Part shown: piece after piece, positions 27,490-40,626 of the stretch
Layout: the number at the start of each line of letters is the position of its first letter
Numbering within the stretch: the stretch's first letter is position 1
Assembly: GCF_020382885.2 (NCBI RefSeq)
Contig: NC_058495.1
Coordinates: 21,620,127 to 21,684,126 of the forward strand
From: Scatophagus argus
Taxonomy: Eukaryota; Chordata; Actinopteri; Scatophagidae
Direction of reading: 5' to 3'
DNA length: 64,000 nt
Program-made: the position numbers and the translations under genes
The notes under the pieces: generated by a model
Seen by the model: the letters and a program-made list of their open reading frames with translations, nothing else
Database searches by the model: none
What the model was told of the DNA's origin: nothing

Positions 27490-27910
27490 CAATGCAACAT
27501 TTTGGGGAAATTTACTTGTTTCTTCAGCTTTCTTACCAAGAAAACAAGAATGACACCTTTCATATTTTTCTATTAAGTGCAAATCTACTGCCAGCAACCA
27601 CTTAGCATGGCATAAACAGAGAAAAGAGGGAAGTGACTTTGTCTTGAGGTTAAAAAAAATGCATACCAGTACCTTAAAAGCTCACTAATTAAAAGTTGTT
27701 TACCCTTACAAAAAGTGTATTTCTTGGCCGGGAGCTGTGACTACCTGGAGTTTTGCCATCACCATGAGGTTGCCGGGCAATCAGTGGAGACTCTAATAAG
27801 TTTTTGTTTTTGTTGTTTTTGTGCTGGTTGGCAGGTTTTACCTGTCACCTTTGGACAGAGCCAGGATAGCTATTTTCACATATTCCCAGTCTCTATGCTC
27901 TAACTGAAAA
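27490..27910. repeat. Fold-back-like fish repeat, same family as 24371
   Basis: It opens with the forward end ('acattttggggaaatt', 'agctttcttacc'). It continues with a block containing 'taaaagctcactaatt', 'tttcttggccgggagc' and 'gttgccgggcaatcag'. It closes with 'gacagagccaggatagc' and 'ccagtctctatgct', which is the inverted form of the sequence near 24520-24560. Having both orientations in one copy suggests an element with long inverted termini. Confidence 0.6.
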
Positions 27911-27914
27911 GACT

Positions 27915-29215
27915 AAGACATTTAACATAGTTAAAAGACTAGTTTTGATTCTCTCTCTAACGTTGAGAAAGAATAATCATACATCCCGAAATGCCGTTTC
28001 TCTGTCCCCACAGCTGTATGCATGGCATCCCAGCTGAAGAGAGATGACAGGTGACCTCAGGGAATGTTTTTACAACAGGATAAAGAAAGTGAAGATTAAA
28101 ATCTTTGAATTTTTATCCACATATCAGTAAAACGATGGTCACATGAAGCTACTGAAAGCAGAGGTGCACAGGACACTAGACCAAACCACACCAAAGACAT
28201 TTGAAGATTTAGAAGTTCAGTTGTTCACAGTCTGTACATTACTATTCACTCCACATACCAAGTATACTCCCTTGTTCAAAGAATTACACTCCCTACATCA
28301 ACTTTTCATTAAATATACATAAATCCAACATGGTTTAATAAAGTGGACTACAGTGAATCTGCCTTAAAATGCAGACTGATAAATACTCAATCTATATGTA
28401 AATATGAGGTACATTGGAAAAAAAAAAATCAAAACGCAGGAAAAATGCATTAGCCACCCTATTTGATCAGAGCCCCAGGAGCTGAAGTTCTGCTTTTTAA
28501 TGGAATCTGAGGAGGGGAGAGTGTTAGAGCCGAGGCAGGGAGGTGAGAGTATGAAAGCATTCACAGGAGAGCTGGCTATCTGAGAGGACACCGGATAACA
28601 GAACGGACCTGAAAGATTACTCACACTGAGTGGAAATGGAATTATTGCATTTGGAGGTCTCAGCAGGTTTTCTGCACTCCCACAATCACACAAAAAAAGA
28701 GAAAGTCATGGTTTACATGAAATTTGTTTAAAAAATAAATAACTTTCCTCACCTGATGCTCAAACAGTGGTTTTCTGTTATGGCTGACAGCCACTCAAAC
28801 TAAAGCAAAGGACCTCTGTTTTCAAGTATAAAACATGAAGTATGGTGAAGTTTGAGCAGTTTTCAACCAGTTCAGGATATTTTATTTGATTGATTGATCA
28901 AACAAAGATAAAATGCATGAACACTTATGTTTATTATCGAACTGGCACCACCGTCCCGCGGTTGTGTGCCTCCACACACCAGTTGAGTTGCAGTACGATC
29001 CATGTCTGTCCAGATTCATAATCACAGTCACCTGAAGCTCAATGTAAGCAGAGCTAATGAGCTTGTGGTGGCTACTGCTGTATGTCTATTGAGTTCACAG
29101 AGAGAAACAAAAAGTGAGTAAAATTGATTCTGATATAACACGTTACAAACACATCGACTTAGCAGTACAGAAGAATGTGAAAGTCATGGTGTTGAATGAT
29201 GACCAGAAAAGCCTT
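27915..29215. other. Unique intergenic DNA, nothing recognised
   Basis: Only short chance frames are present. There is no promoter-like CpG cluster, RNA gene or repeat I can name. Confidence 0.5.
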
Positions 29216-29224
29216 TTTTGCAGA

Positions 29225-29500
29225 ACATTATGATGCCACAGTGAAGCTGACCTTTGGCCTTTTGGATATAAAAGGTCACCACTGCTAGTCTATTCGACAT
29301 TTGTGTGAAATTTTGTCATAAATAGCTTATTGAATTCTTGGGCTTTATCCAAACCATGTTTTGTGACCTCTTACCACCAATATCTAATTCATCTCTTAGT
29401 CCAAGTGGATACGTGTGGTAAATCTAAAGAAATTCCCTCAAGGCATTCCTGAGATAGCGTTCGTGAGACTGGGACGTACAGATGGACAACCCAAAAACAG
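29225..29500 (+). repeat. Fish interspersed repeat with 'aaattccctcaaggc' core
   Basis: Recognised from memory by 'tgacctttggcctttt', 'tcttagtccaagtg', 'gaaattccctcaaggcattc', 'ctgagatagcgttcgtgag' and 'gggacgtacagatggac'. This is a common short fish repeat. It is degenerate here and non-coding. Confidence 0.7.
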
Positions 29501-29504
29501 CCCA

Positions 29505-32500
29505 TCTTACACCCTGTTGTGGAGGTACAAAACTGGTGCTGTAGATGTAAAAATTACATCTAAAACTGTTTGAAACTGCAACTGTTCCAACTCTGCAGAT
29601 CAGTGATAAAGAAAGATGCAAGCAGCATCCAAGCAGCCAGCCAATTCAGAATAGGCACATTTTGAATGGGCACTACTGTTGTTATGGATGAGAAATAGAT
29701 CAGAAATCTCAATTCACAGCTAACCATTTAGTGTTGTTAGCAAAAGAGTGAACAAAGAAATGGTTTCAAACAAGGCCTCAGTGTGAACCAAAGCAGCGGA
29801 CCAAACCACAGATCATCATCGCCATGCGGCTGACGAGGCTAGTAATTATCTGCTGGCTTTCCAGGCAACATTTCAAATTGTCAGTGCTCGTCTTAAAAAC
29901 AAATCCAACTACACATGTAAATACACGTGTTAGCATCAAAATGTGATGGAAAGATGAATTGGAAGTCACACAGGGTCAAACGTTCTCACTGGTGTGGCTG
30001 CACCATTAAATGTCCATAAATGACTGGGTTAAACCAGCTAATGTTGTGGAATGTATTCGTCTACAGAGTCTTATTAAGATTGGCTATTACAGGGTGTGTG
30101 TGCATGTAGCCATCTGTCTTTTACAGGGTGTAGAGCAGTAAAGGACGGTGATATTTGCCATGCAGCTCTGTGTGAATCATGTGACATTCCACACATAGTG
30201 ATTAGCGCCAAATTATGGTCCACACGGGGATCTGAATGAAGTGTTTGCAGATTCCTGATGATGTTGAGGTTTCAAACCTCTAATTCAAAAACTATAGTTC
30301 AACAACTTTAGAACAACGTATTGACGTCCTTTTAAACAGAGGTTTTAAGATCCTGAGACAAATTACCCCCACGGTTAGCTCAGACAAAAGAAGTGCACTG
30401 ATGTCACCGCTGTCACATGAACAAAGAGGGCTCACTGGAAAACAACAACTACTGAGTGGCTGGGCCAATGTGAAATCATGTCTAAAATATGAGTGACTGT
30501 AGTCTATGAATGGCATTGTAGAAAATGTAACTCCACCCATGGCTCCTGTGAAATTCCACCCAGTCAGGTTGCATCCGCTTTCTGAGTCTCTGCTGAATTT
30601 TAGATTTAATATCTTGCTGTTAGAAACTCATGCCAATACAAGCGCAGTAAATCAGACATGAAACGACCTTCACCTTTTGGGTCGCGTGTTTGCAACTTGG
30701 AGATTTAATGAGATGCTCTGTGGATGCACTCTAAATGCTGTATATTATAAACATTATGGCCTCAAAGTTTAACTGCCAGGACTTGACTAAATATTATTAC
30801 AGGCCTGTCTGATAGATACCAAAACAGTTTATAAAAATGACAGGGAATTAGATGAAGAAGCAGATAGGGATGCTTCAGCATTGACGTAGCAGAGTACTTG
30901 CTAATGCTGCCATGTGTATGCTAAATAAACCCAAATGCACGTGTGAACACAAATGTCTTTGAGTGGACAGACATCAAATATTTTCTCTGTATAAACTGTC
31001 CTGGTGACTTACAGACAAGATTCAAATCTCCTTTATAAAATTTTGCTGTGATGTGTTAAAGAAATAATTATGAAGGTGCATAAACTAAGTGTGATGTGTT
31101 CATTGTTACTGAGCTGTCAGACACTTGAGTGAAAGTAAAGCTCAGGCGAGTGTTGAGAGAGGCTGTCCAAGGCTGTTTGTCTGAAAGACAGAAGTGAACC
31201 AGTCAACGTCAGTGACAGCAACTTCAGTCTGGGAGAGTTTCTGTCTATTACACAGACATTTTGTAGTTTTCTGTTACTATGGTTCAAAATTAATCCAGGG
31301 TAAACTCAAACTTGGATTTTGACCACAGTGGATCATAATACATCAAGCTCTCCAGTGTTGGGTAGATGTGTTCCTAATTACAATCAGTATGAGCAGGCCT
31401 GTTGAAAGTTGAATCACATCCTCATAGTTTAACACATCCATCAAGGTTTTAGAGAGGATTTACTAAGCTCAGAGTTATTATAGTTAAGTGGAGTGAAAGC
31501 TACAAGGGAGTGAATCAGGTCTGGAGGGATATTTCATCATTCAATTTATAGTGGCCCTTGTAACTTTGTTGATGAATGATCATTCACAGGACTGACCAAC
31601 AAGTTTGGACAGACAGTGTAGTTTTGACAGGTGTTGGGTGCAGAACATGTTACGTTACATAATGAGCCCATTGCTAATGGAGTGTAACTACATTAATTGT
31701 ATGTCACACCTTGAGGGTTTTCTCCGTGACCTCCTCACATAAATCCCTGTGGCGGATTCGCAACCATTACTTAATTCCTTGCGGTCATTGTAATTGTAAA
31801 CCACACACACGCATAAAGTTCACATACCAATGGATACACACACCACAGTCTCCACTGACCCATGGAATTCATCGGACAACACCTAAATCTGTCCACACGT
31901 TCTAACTACTGCACTGGCATACAATAAATGCCAGCAGCTGTACAAGAAATGCTGCATTTAAAGAAATGAGATTAATTACCGCGTTCCTGCTCTAACAGCA
32001 CAGGCCTGCTCTCCGGCAGCTCCGTGCGACCCCAGCTGTGAGAACACGAGTTGCTTTATTACCCCACAGTTTGTGACACACTCCTCGCTTAGTGGGGTAG
32101 TGGCCAAGAAACACTGAGGAGGTGATAATCATCCATTATGGGATTTGTTAGTAACGATAGTCGTTTAATGGAAAACACAGAACCATATCTGTCGACAATG
32201 TTCTGCATATGGAGATTATCAAGGCAACTACGGGCTAATGAACATACTGTTGTGAAACGAAACCATTTGGATGAAGGTGCTGTGAAGTTTCCAGTAACAA
32301 TAGCTGAAAGCTGAGCTGAAATCAGTCATCCCGATTATATACATTCAGTGCGGTTCCAAATCTCTTAAAAACTAAGACTTTGGCAGACCTGCACAGAAAC
32401 ACGGGCCTACAATAATCACTAAGTGAAAGGTAGTCAGGTTTATGATGCACCAGAAGGGAACTTAAAGTATGACTGTCTGCAGAGACTTCAATGCTACCAT

Positions 32501-32595
32501 CTCTTACTCCTGTCTCTCCATGGTCCTCTGCCACCACCTAGTGGTGGAAAAAACTAATTTCACAACTCTGAAAGGAATTTAGACACCACACTTGA
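29505..32595. other. Unique intergenic DNA up to the arl8b 3' end
   Basis: No exon or named repeat was found. It is AT-rich unique sequence with short frames only. Confidence 0.5.
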
Positions 32596-32599
32596 GCTC

Positions 32600-34451
32600 C
32601 TTAAAAATAAAAACAAAAATTTATTAGCAATCACAGGGAGAGAATGCATGACATCTACAGGAGCATTTGTGGGAATAAAAATGCTAACTTCTTATTTACA
32701 AAGTCTGCAATTGAATGTGAATAATTTCAGCACATGCACATACAAATTGCAAATAGGCTATATTATTACACCAGTAACAAAGCTTTCCCCCAAATTACCC
32801 AGAGTCACCCAATTCTTACAGCCCCTCACTGCTGCTGTGGTCCCAACAATCGGCATTTAGGATTACAACGATCACCAACAGACGCAGAACATCATGAGAT
32901 AACAGAGAGCGTGTGATGGATTTGTAGATAACATTGCAGTGAAATGCCGAACCCATGTAGTGCTACATACAGTACTGTAGCAGAGGGAATAACTCATCCT
33001 GATCCAGCAACACACACAAAAACTGATCCGAGGTGCACTGGCCAAGCAAAGGGCAGGTTAATATACAGTGGTCAAACCTGTGAGAAATCATTGTCTTGTC
33101 GCTGGAAAAGAAAAGATGAGTCAATCACAACACGTTGCTTTTAGAGGAGAGCGCGCTGCCCTTGGACTGCGACGGCTTTAACAAAAAGACATCAGGATTG
33201 AGATGAGGGTGTGGCAAGCTTCCAATGCCTGAACATATGAACTGTCTTCTGTTCTCCATAAGCTCAGTCATCATGACTAACACTGGCTTTCTGTTATCCA
33301 ACAAAACAGGGATTATGAAAAAGAAACTTGGACACACCTATACCACGTTCAGACAGTTTCCTTAAAAAAAAAAAAAAAAAATCCTTTTACAACCTGAGAA
33401 CTGCAAGCAATAGTTAGCCCACATTTCAAGCTACATTAGAGTGTCACAGGCTACAAGTCAAACAGCATTTCAACTCAACCAACAACCAAACAAAATGTAA
33501 CATTTTCTTATTCCCTTAGCATCCCCGTCACCCATTACTTCATTTTCCATCGTTAGTACAGTACTGTCTTTTCTCAGACATCATGCATTGATGCAATTAC
33601 AAAACATAAAATGAGATTGTCAAGGGTTGGTGTTAAGAGTAATCAATGGATTTCTGCTGTGTCTGTACCAAGTGTTTATATAAGTGGGTTAGAAGTCGCA
33701 CTGGGCAATAACTGTCGGAACACTCACTCAGCTGAAGGCACTTAAAACTCTGCTGACCTGTCTCAGGATTTTGCCTCAGGCGCAACAACCACACTTTCAC
33801 TTTCTGTTAATCTTTAGGTCATGTGTAAACTTTAATTTAAGTCACTTAATAAAACAGATGCTTCCATACGCCCCGCAAATACAACGCAGGCTACATTGCG
33901 TACATTGAGTTTATCGGGAAATGAAGGCATTAGCGCAAGCAACCATCATTGTTTGGCAAATAACTTAAAAACTACAATCACAACCTTGTGACGTAAACAC
34001 CAAACGTTGACAGGCAAGAGATCGGAAAGGGATAAAGAAGGATTAGGGAAGCTCCATCCTGGTGTGGCTGGGGAAAAAAGTACAATGCAACATCATTAGA
34101 TTCATGTGTCGAAGGGAACAGCCATTAAAGCCATTAAAATAAAAATAAACTCCATAATGTACACTGAGACAGAGCATGTCTGTAATGACAGGTGATAAGG
34201 CATGATGGGTATGGACAATCCACCTTCTAGCACAGTATGGAAACAACTTTCAAGACTCCAGACAGCTGGGGTGGCGGTAGTGCTGTACAGGGGCTACACA
34301 TCTATGGTAGTGTACTGGGTGGTGCAGGTGTTGACGGTAGTGAGCAGAGAGAGCTGGATTACTTCACAGAGGCAGTGGAAGGGGATGGCTGTCAAGGACC
34401 CATGACCATTAGGGGGCTGAGGCCACAGCTGCGACTGGGGAGGCTTCACTT
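32600..34451 (-). other. arl8b: Probable 3' UTR of arl8b with poly(A) signal
   Basis: The first canonical minus-strand AATAAA downstream of the arl8b stop is at 32625-32620. It predicts a 3' UTR of about 1.85 kb ending near 32600. An ATTAAA variant near 33832 would give a shorter form. The stretch also contains a run of about 16 A near 33365. The end point is inferred, because no transcript evidence is available. Confidence 0.5.
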
Positions 34452-37400
34452 TCAGCTTCTCCGTGACTTTGAATGCTGGATGAGCCATTGCAGTGTGATA
34501 TCTGCACCGGGGAGAAAAACGAAGATACCTTTATGCCCTTAATGGCCCAAATGTTATTAAATATCTTTGTGGTTGGAGGTAGACTCATTTCAACTCTGAT
34601 TGGCTCTTTACCTATATTGTCTTTCTCTTTGCAGGAGACAGAGTAGCAGCAGATCTCTCGGTCCTGAATGGCAGACAGATTCCTGACAAAAGGAGAAAAG
34701 AAAGAAAAAGGTATAAATAAGAGTCTAATAGTTAAGAGCAACAAAAAGGGTAAGTGTTTAAGATGATATGCATGATCACATATATAACACCACAAAGACA
34801 GACTTACTCCTGACAATAATTTATCATACATGCTGATTTACGACTATAGCATAACTGACATTTGTGCAAAATCATCACCAAGCATTCTTCAGTGCCTTAC
34901 ATTTTTTCAATCAGTTGCTTCTCATCAAGTGCGTTGGGCAGGTCTCGTTTGTTGCCCAGTACTAGAACCTGAAACATGATGAGGGAATAAAAGGAAAAAA
35001 GCTGTTTAACATCAGCACAGGTATGTATCAACACTATTGCTCAGTGTGATGAGACTAAAGAAAGTCACTAACATATGCTTCCCTCATCATAGAATCCTTA
35101 CCTATAGGACAAAATAAAACTTTCAAATCATAGCAGCTAGAAGTCTATCGATTGAGCACATCAAACCCTGTCAGGTCAATCACCGTGTCAGCTTAGATGG
35201 TGAAAACTCATTAAAAATCTTGGCTTGGGTTCAAATCACCACTTAGAGTAGCATTGTCAGACCTGAGTCACTGCAACCCATTAGCTGCAGCGATTACCAA
35301 ATATGACTTTAAAAACACCAACTGTCACTACAGACCCTCAGGAATCAAAGTGAAGAACTTTTGGGCCAAAGATCACAAGCAGCCTCTTACGGGAATTCCT
35401 TGTAGCTGTGGTTTCTCTAAAAGGTTGTGCAGTTCATTTCTGGAAGCTTCTATCTTCTCTCGGTCTGCTGCATCCACCATGTAACTGTAAAAGAGAGAGA
35501 GAGAGAAAGGAAAAAAAAGTTGGGTAGCACTAAATAAAAGCTGAATAAATCAATAGCATAAAAAAAACCTAAAGTGTTTAAAATTTTACAAAGACAGCAC
35601 TGTAATCATCTCTTTAGCGTTTAAGTAAAACCAGCTCTGAAGTGAAGTGAAAATAACTCTGCTGTGTGCATTTCTGCTATGTGTGTTTCTGCTCTGCCTC
35701 CCCCCCTTCAGCATTGGTTTTCTTCATTTCCCCAGTTGGAGAAAGAGACTGAAAATAGTGCCCCATGTTTTAAATTAATCACCAATCCGTTATGAATCAG
35801 AAAATTGATTGCTACTCAAATCGTGGTATTCCCAAATGATTCACACCCCTGCCCTGCAGAGCCCACAGACTTACACGATAGCATTGACTCCTCTACAGTA
35901 GCGCTCCCACATGCTTCTGAATCGGGGCTGTCCACCTATGTCCCATATCTGAGCAGAGAAAGCACAGGGCAGACAAAGCTCTTGGCAAGCACTGGCACAA
36001 GTGTAAAATTGATTTCATTTGAGCAGTGAAAGCATCCAGCTGGATACTCTGTTGACCAACCTTTATTGTCACATTGCCTTTAGTGACTTTCCGCATGTTG
36101 AAACCAACTGTGGGAATCATGTCTTCACTGAACTGGCCGGACTGTACAAATAAAAATGCGAGAAAAAGGACAGAGTGTCACATTGTTAAAAAGACACATC
36201 TTGTGAAATCCATCTCATTTCTGTCCTGCATTGTGTGTATTTATGTACTGACAGTCTGGATGCTGTCAGCGTCTCTGTATCAGTTTGACTGTATAAAACA
36301 GTCAACGTTTACTTAAAAGCAAGGTTTCTTCTGAATCAAAAGTCACGTGAGAAGCCAAAGGGATGTGAATAATTTCTGTGCATGGGGTCAAAATTAAATG
36401 ATTTGATTGCGAATTAATTTGGGCTGCTTGAAGCCATAAGCTGAATGCGTGCCCTTTTACTTCATGAATCATGTTAAGATGATGCCATCCATGCATCAGC
36501 ATGTTAGTTTCCAATCAAGCTTCTTCCAGCCAACACGTGATTTGTAACTAAGGGCTGAGCCATACGGACAAAGTCAAACATCACAATATTTATGACAATA
36601 CTTCAATACCAATACTGCAACGATACTGTAGGGATGACAACTGGTGTTTTCAATATATTAACATGATGAGGTTTAATGCTCAATGCTCAGTAATGAGGAT
36701 ACAGAGTTCAGGAAATGACATCATTTTACTGTAAAGCAACTTTTACAACCAGGAAAAGACAGCACCTTTGACAAATCACAACAATATCGAAAATGTAAGA
36801 CAATATCTAGTCTCATATCATGATGTCAATATAACTGATCTATTGCTCAGCACCGTTTGTTACCAAACATCCCCCAGGCTTAAAGTGCCACCTAAGGCAT
36901 TTATCCTAAAACGGTGGGATCGACAAACTACAGGCACTACATACGCCCTAAGAGCGTAAGCAGCATGGTAAAATATTTCAGTTATGCTACATAACTTTAA
37001 TAGCCTTGGCTGTGTGCCTCATACAGGGCCTGTGCCCGGTCCAACAGACTTGCGTTGTGAAGGAGAAGACAGCTTTGTTCAAACCTAATTACAGATCACA
37101 TGACATGACCACAACAGAGCCAGACAAAAAAAAAAGAAAAAAAAATGTATTCTTGTGATGAATCCAGGCCAGAAGGAGCTAACAGGACTATGGCCAATAA
37201 ACTTCAAGATTACAGTGCGATCTCTCACCTAGAAATACAGACATAAACAAAAGTGGACTGCAGAACATAACCCCAATCCTCTCACACCCAGCCGGGGCCT
37301 TGGCACTGAAAACAAGCCACACATCACAGCAAAGACGGAATTTGTCGTAAATTTAACATTAACAGTACCAGCTACCTGACAGAGACATTTCTGCTATGAG

Positions 37401-38022
37401 GAAGGAGCAGCAGGAGCAAACGGCAATAAGACACAATAAGAGAATCTACACATTTATATTCATTATCCATGGCCACCACGGATCCAGGCCTTGTCGCTTC
37501 GGTCCACCCCAGCTGGATGACACAGACAGACTGTTTACAAACTTAACTAGAGGTTCGTGCTGTCAACACATCCTTGATGTTGACACACAGGCAGTTATTA
37601 CAAGGCACTGACTAGTCCGTTCACATGATCGGTTTCACAAGTCAGGGCACAGTCATACCAAGAACTTCGTCATTCTAGCGAGCCAAACAACTGAGTGAAT
37701 TCGTAACCGGTGTGCCATTTTTAAAAACACAAACACTATCCAACCATGCTCCTAAATTTTAGGAACACCTACAAATGTTGTGGCGATAAAACTGAATTTG
37801 CAACATATTCAGAATAAACCATCGTCCACAACCTCTCCCAAGCAGCAGCCTGGGCCCACACTGACAGTGCCTGCCTGCTTGCTAACTAACGTTACTTACT
37901 GCAATCACATTGACAAATGTGGTTTTTCCGGAGTACTGAAGTCCCACCAATGTAAGCTCCATCTCCTCTTTCCAAAAGAGGGACCTGAACCAGTCCAAAA
38001 GCCTGTTTATGAGGGCCAGCAT
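34452..38022 (-). CDS. arl8b: Arf-like GTPase 8B (lysosomal small GTPase), complete
   Basis: Seven coding exons: 38022-37900, 36141-36061, 35948-35875, 35484-35391, 34968-34901, 34682-34612 and 34501-34452. All have GT-AG introns and sum to 561 bases, or 186 residues plus stop, the family length. The N-terminal amphipathic helix ([12 protein letters not shown]) replaces the usual Arf myristoylation site. The P-loop GLQYSGKT is at 27-34, WDIGGQ with the catalytic-position Gln75 at 70-75, NKRD at 130-133, and the tail ends SKSRRS. Residues such as '[17 protein letters not shown]' and 'RGVNAIV' favour ARL8B over ARL8A. In the known family it recruits kinesin via PLEKHM2/SKIP and the HOPS tether to lysosomes. 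The start agrees with the conserved N-terminus. No defect is seen. Confidence 0.98.
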
Positions 38023-38205
38023 CTTGGATGACACAGTAGTCGCAGTCGCTGCGGCTGTTGGGATGTGAACTGGCTAGCAATCTACACAGGAAGTAGCTAG
38101 CTGCTTTGTCATATCATGTGATCGGCCGACTAGTGTTGCTGGTTCTGCCGCCCGCAAGGCGGGCACGAGGTTCACGGGAGCGCGCGTAATGAAAGCGGAA
38201 TCTGA
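38023..38205 (-). promoter_or_regulatory. arl8b: arl8b 5' UTR and promoter, moderately CpG-rich
   Basis: The sequence directly upstream of the arl8b ATG holds a cluster of CpGs (for example GCGGGC and GCGCGCG near 38150-38190), which stands out from the CpG-poor surroundings. No TATA box is placed convincingly. This fits a housekeeping-type promoter. The CpG cluster stops at the Tc1-like terminus at 38209. Confidence 0.5.
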
Positions 38206-38208
38206 GAC

Positions 38209-38345
38209 TACACTATATAGACAAAAGTATTGGGACAGCTGTCACCAAACAACACCAAACTTTCCAGCCTTTTCCTGCTAATGTGCCAGTTTGAAACGTG
38301 TTGCTGGCATCAAATTCAGAATAGCATATATTTAGAAAAATCAAG
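38209..38345 (+). mobile_element. Terminal fragment of a Tc1-like element
   Basis: It starts with TACACTATATAGACAAAAG and continues into 'ttgctggcatcaaattcag'. This is the same terminal repeat, in opposite orientation, as the end of the transposase remnant at 14569. No transposase coding remains. It is an internally deleted or truncated copy sitting about 190 bases upstream of the arl8b start codon. Confidence 0.75.
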
Positions 38346-38870
38346 TTGATGAGGGAAAGCATTTAATGTATTGTCTTTGTACTTTTAAAGTACGATTGTC
38401 AAATACAAGAGAGACAGCAGGCAAAAAATAGTCACATATTGCATGAATGTGTAAATTAATAAGCATATAATATCATCATTAGGACACTCATACATTTGAT
38501 CTTTACATTTATCTATTCCATGGAATTCATGAGTTGCTGAGATGTATTCTTCTAGTGCGTCCTCTAATTTTAACCTTATTCATTCATTTGTAACCCAGTC
38601 AACGTGAAATGAGGCAATTAAAAAACATGAAACCATTGTTTAAAGCAGTACTATAATTTCTGATGAGTAGGCCTACAAGACTTAAGCACTTCAATCAGTT
38701 TCTGTTCTGAGATGATAATCAGTATACAAAAGCACAATGAAATGGCTTTGACAAACTCCACGGGTTTGTCGCTGAATTATTTGGCACGGTTATAAGTTAC
38801 AACAACAAAGACCCCAATGAAGATGACCAGCATGCAGAGGAGCCTTCCCTGAATTAATTTCTGATGATTT
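38346..38870. other. Intergenic DNA, nothing recognised
   Basis: AT-rich unique sequence between the Tc1-like fragment and the tandem duplication. It has a short palindrome (GTACTTTTAAAGTAC near 38380) and no coding potential. Confidence 0.5.
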
Positions 38871-39273
38871 CAGGGAAAGCGCAGAGATGATTTATGGTGG
38901 TTAAATAAACATTCAAATTTAAAAAGCACCAGCTCTGATGGACATTCCTAAAAGGCAGCACTGAAACTGCATACTCCTCCAAAACTTGCAGCATCTGTGG
39001 CAATTAGTGATTTGATAAAACTACACATTAAACTGACTTTATGTGACCAACTCCAAGGTACACCTGTGATATAATCTTATTTTATCAGCATGTTGATATG
39101 CTACACCTACAGGATGGATTATCTTTGCAACAGGTAAGTGCTCAATAACATGAACTTAAATGTGTGCTCAACATCGGAGAGAAATAAGTCTCAAGTCTTT
39201 TAAATCAACTTGTGAAAAACAGGATAAAAAAGTGTTTTTATTTTTGTCAAGTGTAGCTCAGTTTTAATGGTTT

Positions 39274-39420
39274 GACCATTGGCCTCCTGTTCAGTTTAGA
39301 ATTGATTTTAAGATTTTATTGACCAGTTTTAAAGCTTGTCTGGGTCTGGCTTCAAGCTACATAACAGAAATGTTGAACCTAAGGGTGTGAGTTCACAGGC
39401 TTAGATCGTCAGGAGATAAG
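39274..39420 (+). pseudogene. Non-LTR retrotransposon ORF2 C-terminal remnant (unit A)
   Basis: A plus-strand frame reads HWPPVQFRIDFKILL, followed by a degenerate FKA..GLA.SYI.EML..R.LRSS-type pattern. This resembles the well-known C-terminal tail of fish L2/Rex-like LINE reverse transcriptase ORFs. It is short and broken by stops. An almost identical copy lies in unit B at 41621-41766, so the remnant was there before the duplication. Confidence 0.7.
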
Positions 39421-40449
39421 CAGCTTCAGTGACTTTTAATAAAAAAAAAAAATCACTTCCTTTTCCTCTTTCTTTTCTGTTGCTTGCTATCCTTTAATTG
39501 CTAACTGTTTTGCATCTTTGTCTTTTTGTATTCATTTCTTTCCCTTAAACTGTTCTGTTTTTGCCTGTTTGGCTTTCTCTTGTAATCTCGTCTTGCTGAG
39601 TATCTTGCTGTTGCAAGGAGAGCGGCCTGAAAAAGGCCTCAGAGGAAGAAGGAGAAGTTTTGAAAAAAACTGACATGAGAAAGTTTTCATAGTTTCAGCG
39701 TGCACAGATTCCAGCAGTGCTGAATACAGCAAGGAAGGATCAGAATGATTCGGGCGTGCTGTTCACCAGCTCTCTTAAGCCTTCAAGAAAGGGCATTGTC
39801 ACAACCTGATTGGCCAACAGGGGACTGTGGAAAGCTGCTCTCAAATCAGCAACAGGTGATCTGAGTGACACCCTGATCAGCCCAGAGTCATTTTGATTCA
39901 GCTAATGTGAAGTGTTAACAAAAGGAACTCACAAATGACAGATCAGTTTATTTTTTGATTAAGTATTTTAACCAATTTCTTGAACTAGTAGAGCAATGTG
40001 CTGTGTGGCTGTGCAAGGACAGCAGTCGAGCAACCAGAAACCAGTACAGTTTGTAAATTCGGAGCTTTTACAGAGTCATGCGGCTTCATAAAACATTTAA
40101 AAGCAATGGCTATACAAATGAACAATGTTACTTCTCAAGAGACCTACATTTTCAAGACAAAACAAATTATTAAGTGCATAAGTTAGCTTGAATTTATTCC
40201 AGTCTCAATGCAGAGCTTCATTGCTTTGGAGTGGGGCACCTTATGATACTCACAATAGAGAACTACTTCGTTTTTTTATTAGTTTGTTCCGATTATGGGG
40301 AGCATGTTTTAGTTTTTAATAAGTTCACTTTTATGGCATGATGCATCTATTTAAAACTAATGTGTGCCACATTTTCCAAGAGCTCAGTCTGCAGAAGGAA
40401 CTATATCAAGTGAATTTGTTCTCTTAAAGTCTGTTTATTTTTAGCCCTA

Positions 40450-40626
40450 ATGCAAAAAAAGATTTTACTCTTATTTGCTTCAGATTTTGTCAAAGACAGG
40501 AAACCAGATGAAAAAAAAGGCAAACACCTAAGAAGGACCGATAAAGGCCAAGCTAACGCCAATAAGCCAGCAGTCCTCACATCTACCTTACTGCAGGAGA
40601 TGCTGAGCAAAGGGCTGATGTGTCAA
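40450..40626 (+). other. Unexplained open frame repeated in units A and B
   Basis: A 59-codon frame, Lys/Arg-rich in its middle (DRKPDEKKGKHLRR), is identical in units A (40450-40626) and B (42824-43000). It is preceded by a pyrimidine-rich stretch ending TTGCTTCAG, a plausible splice acceptor. It then runs into different sequence in each copy. I do not recognise a family. Identity between copies may only reflect their recent origin. Coding status is unproven. Confidence 0.2.

Noticed and set aside
34452..38022. ARL8A as an alternative identity for the GTPase
   Set aside because: Residues in the N-terminal helix, switch I (KVTKG) and the RGVNAIV segment match ARL8B rather than ARL8A.
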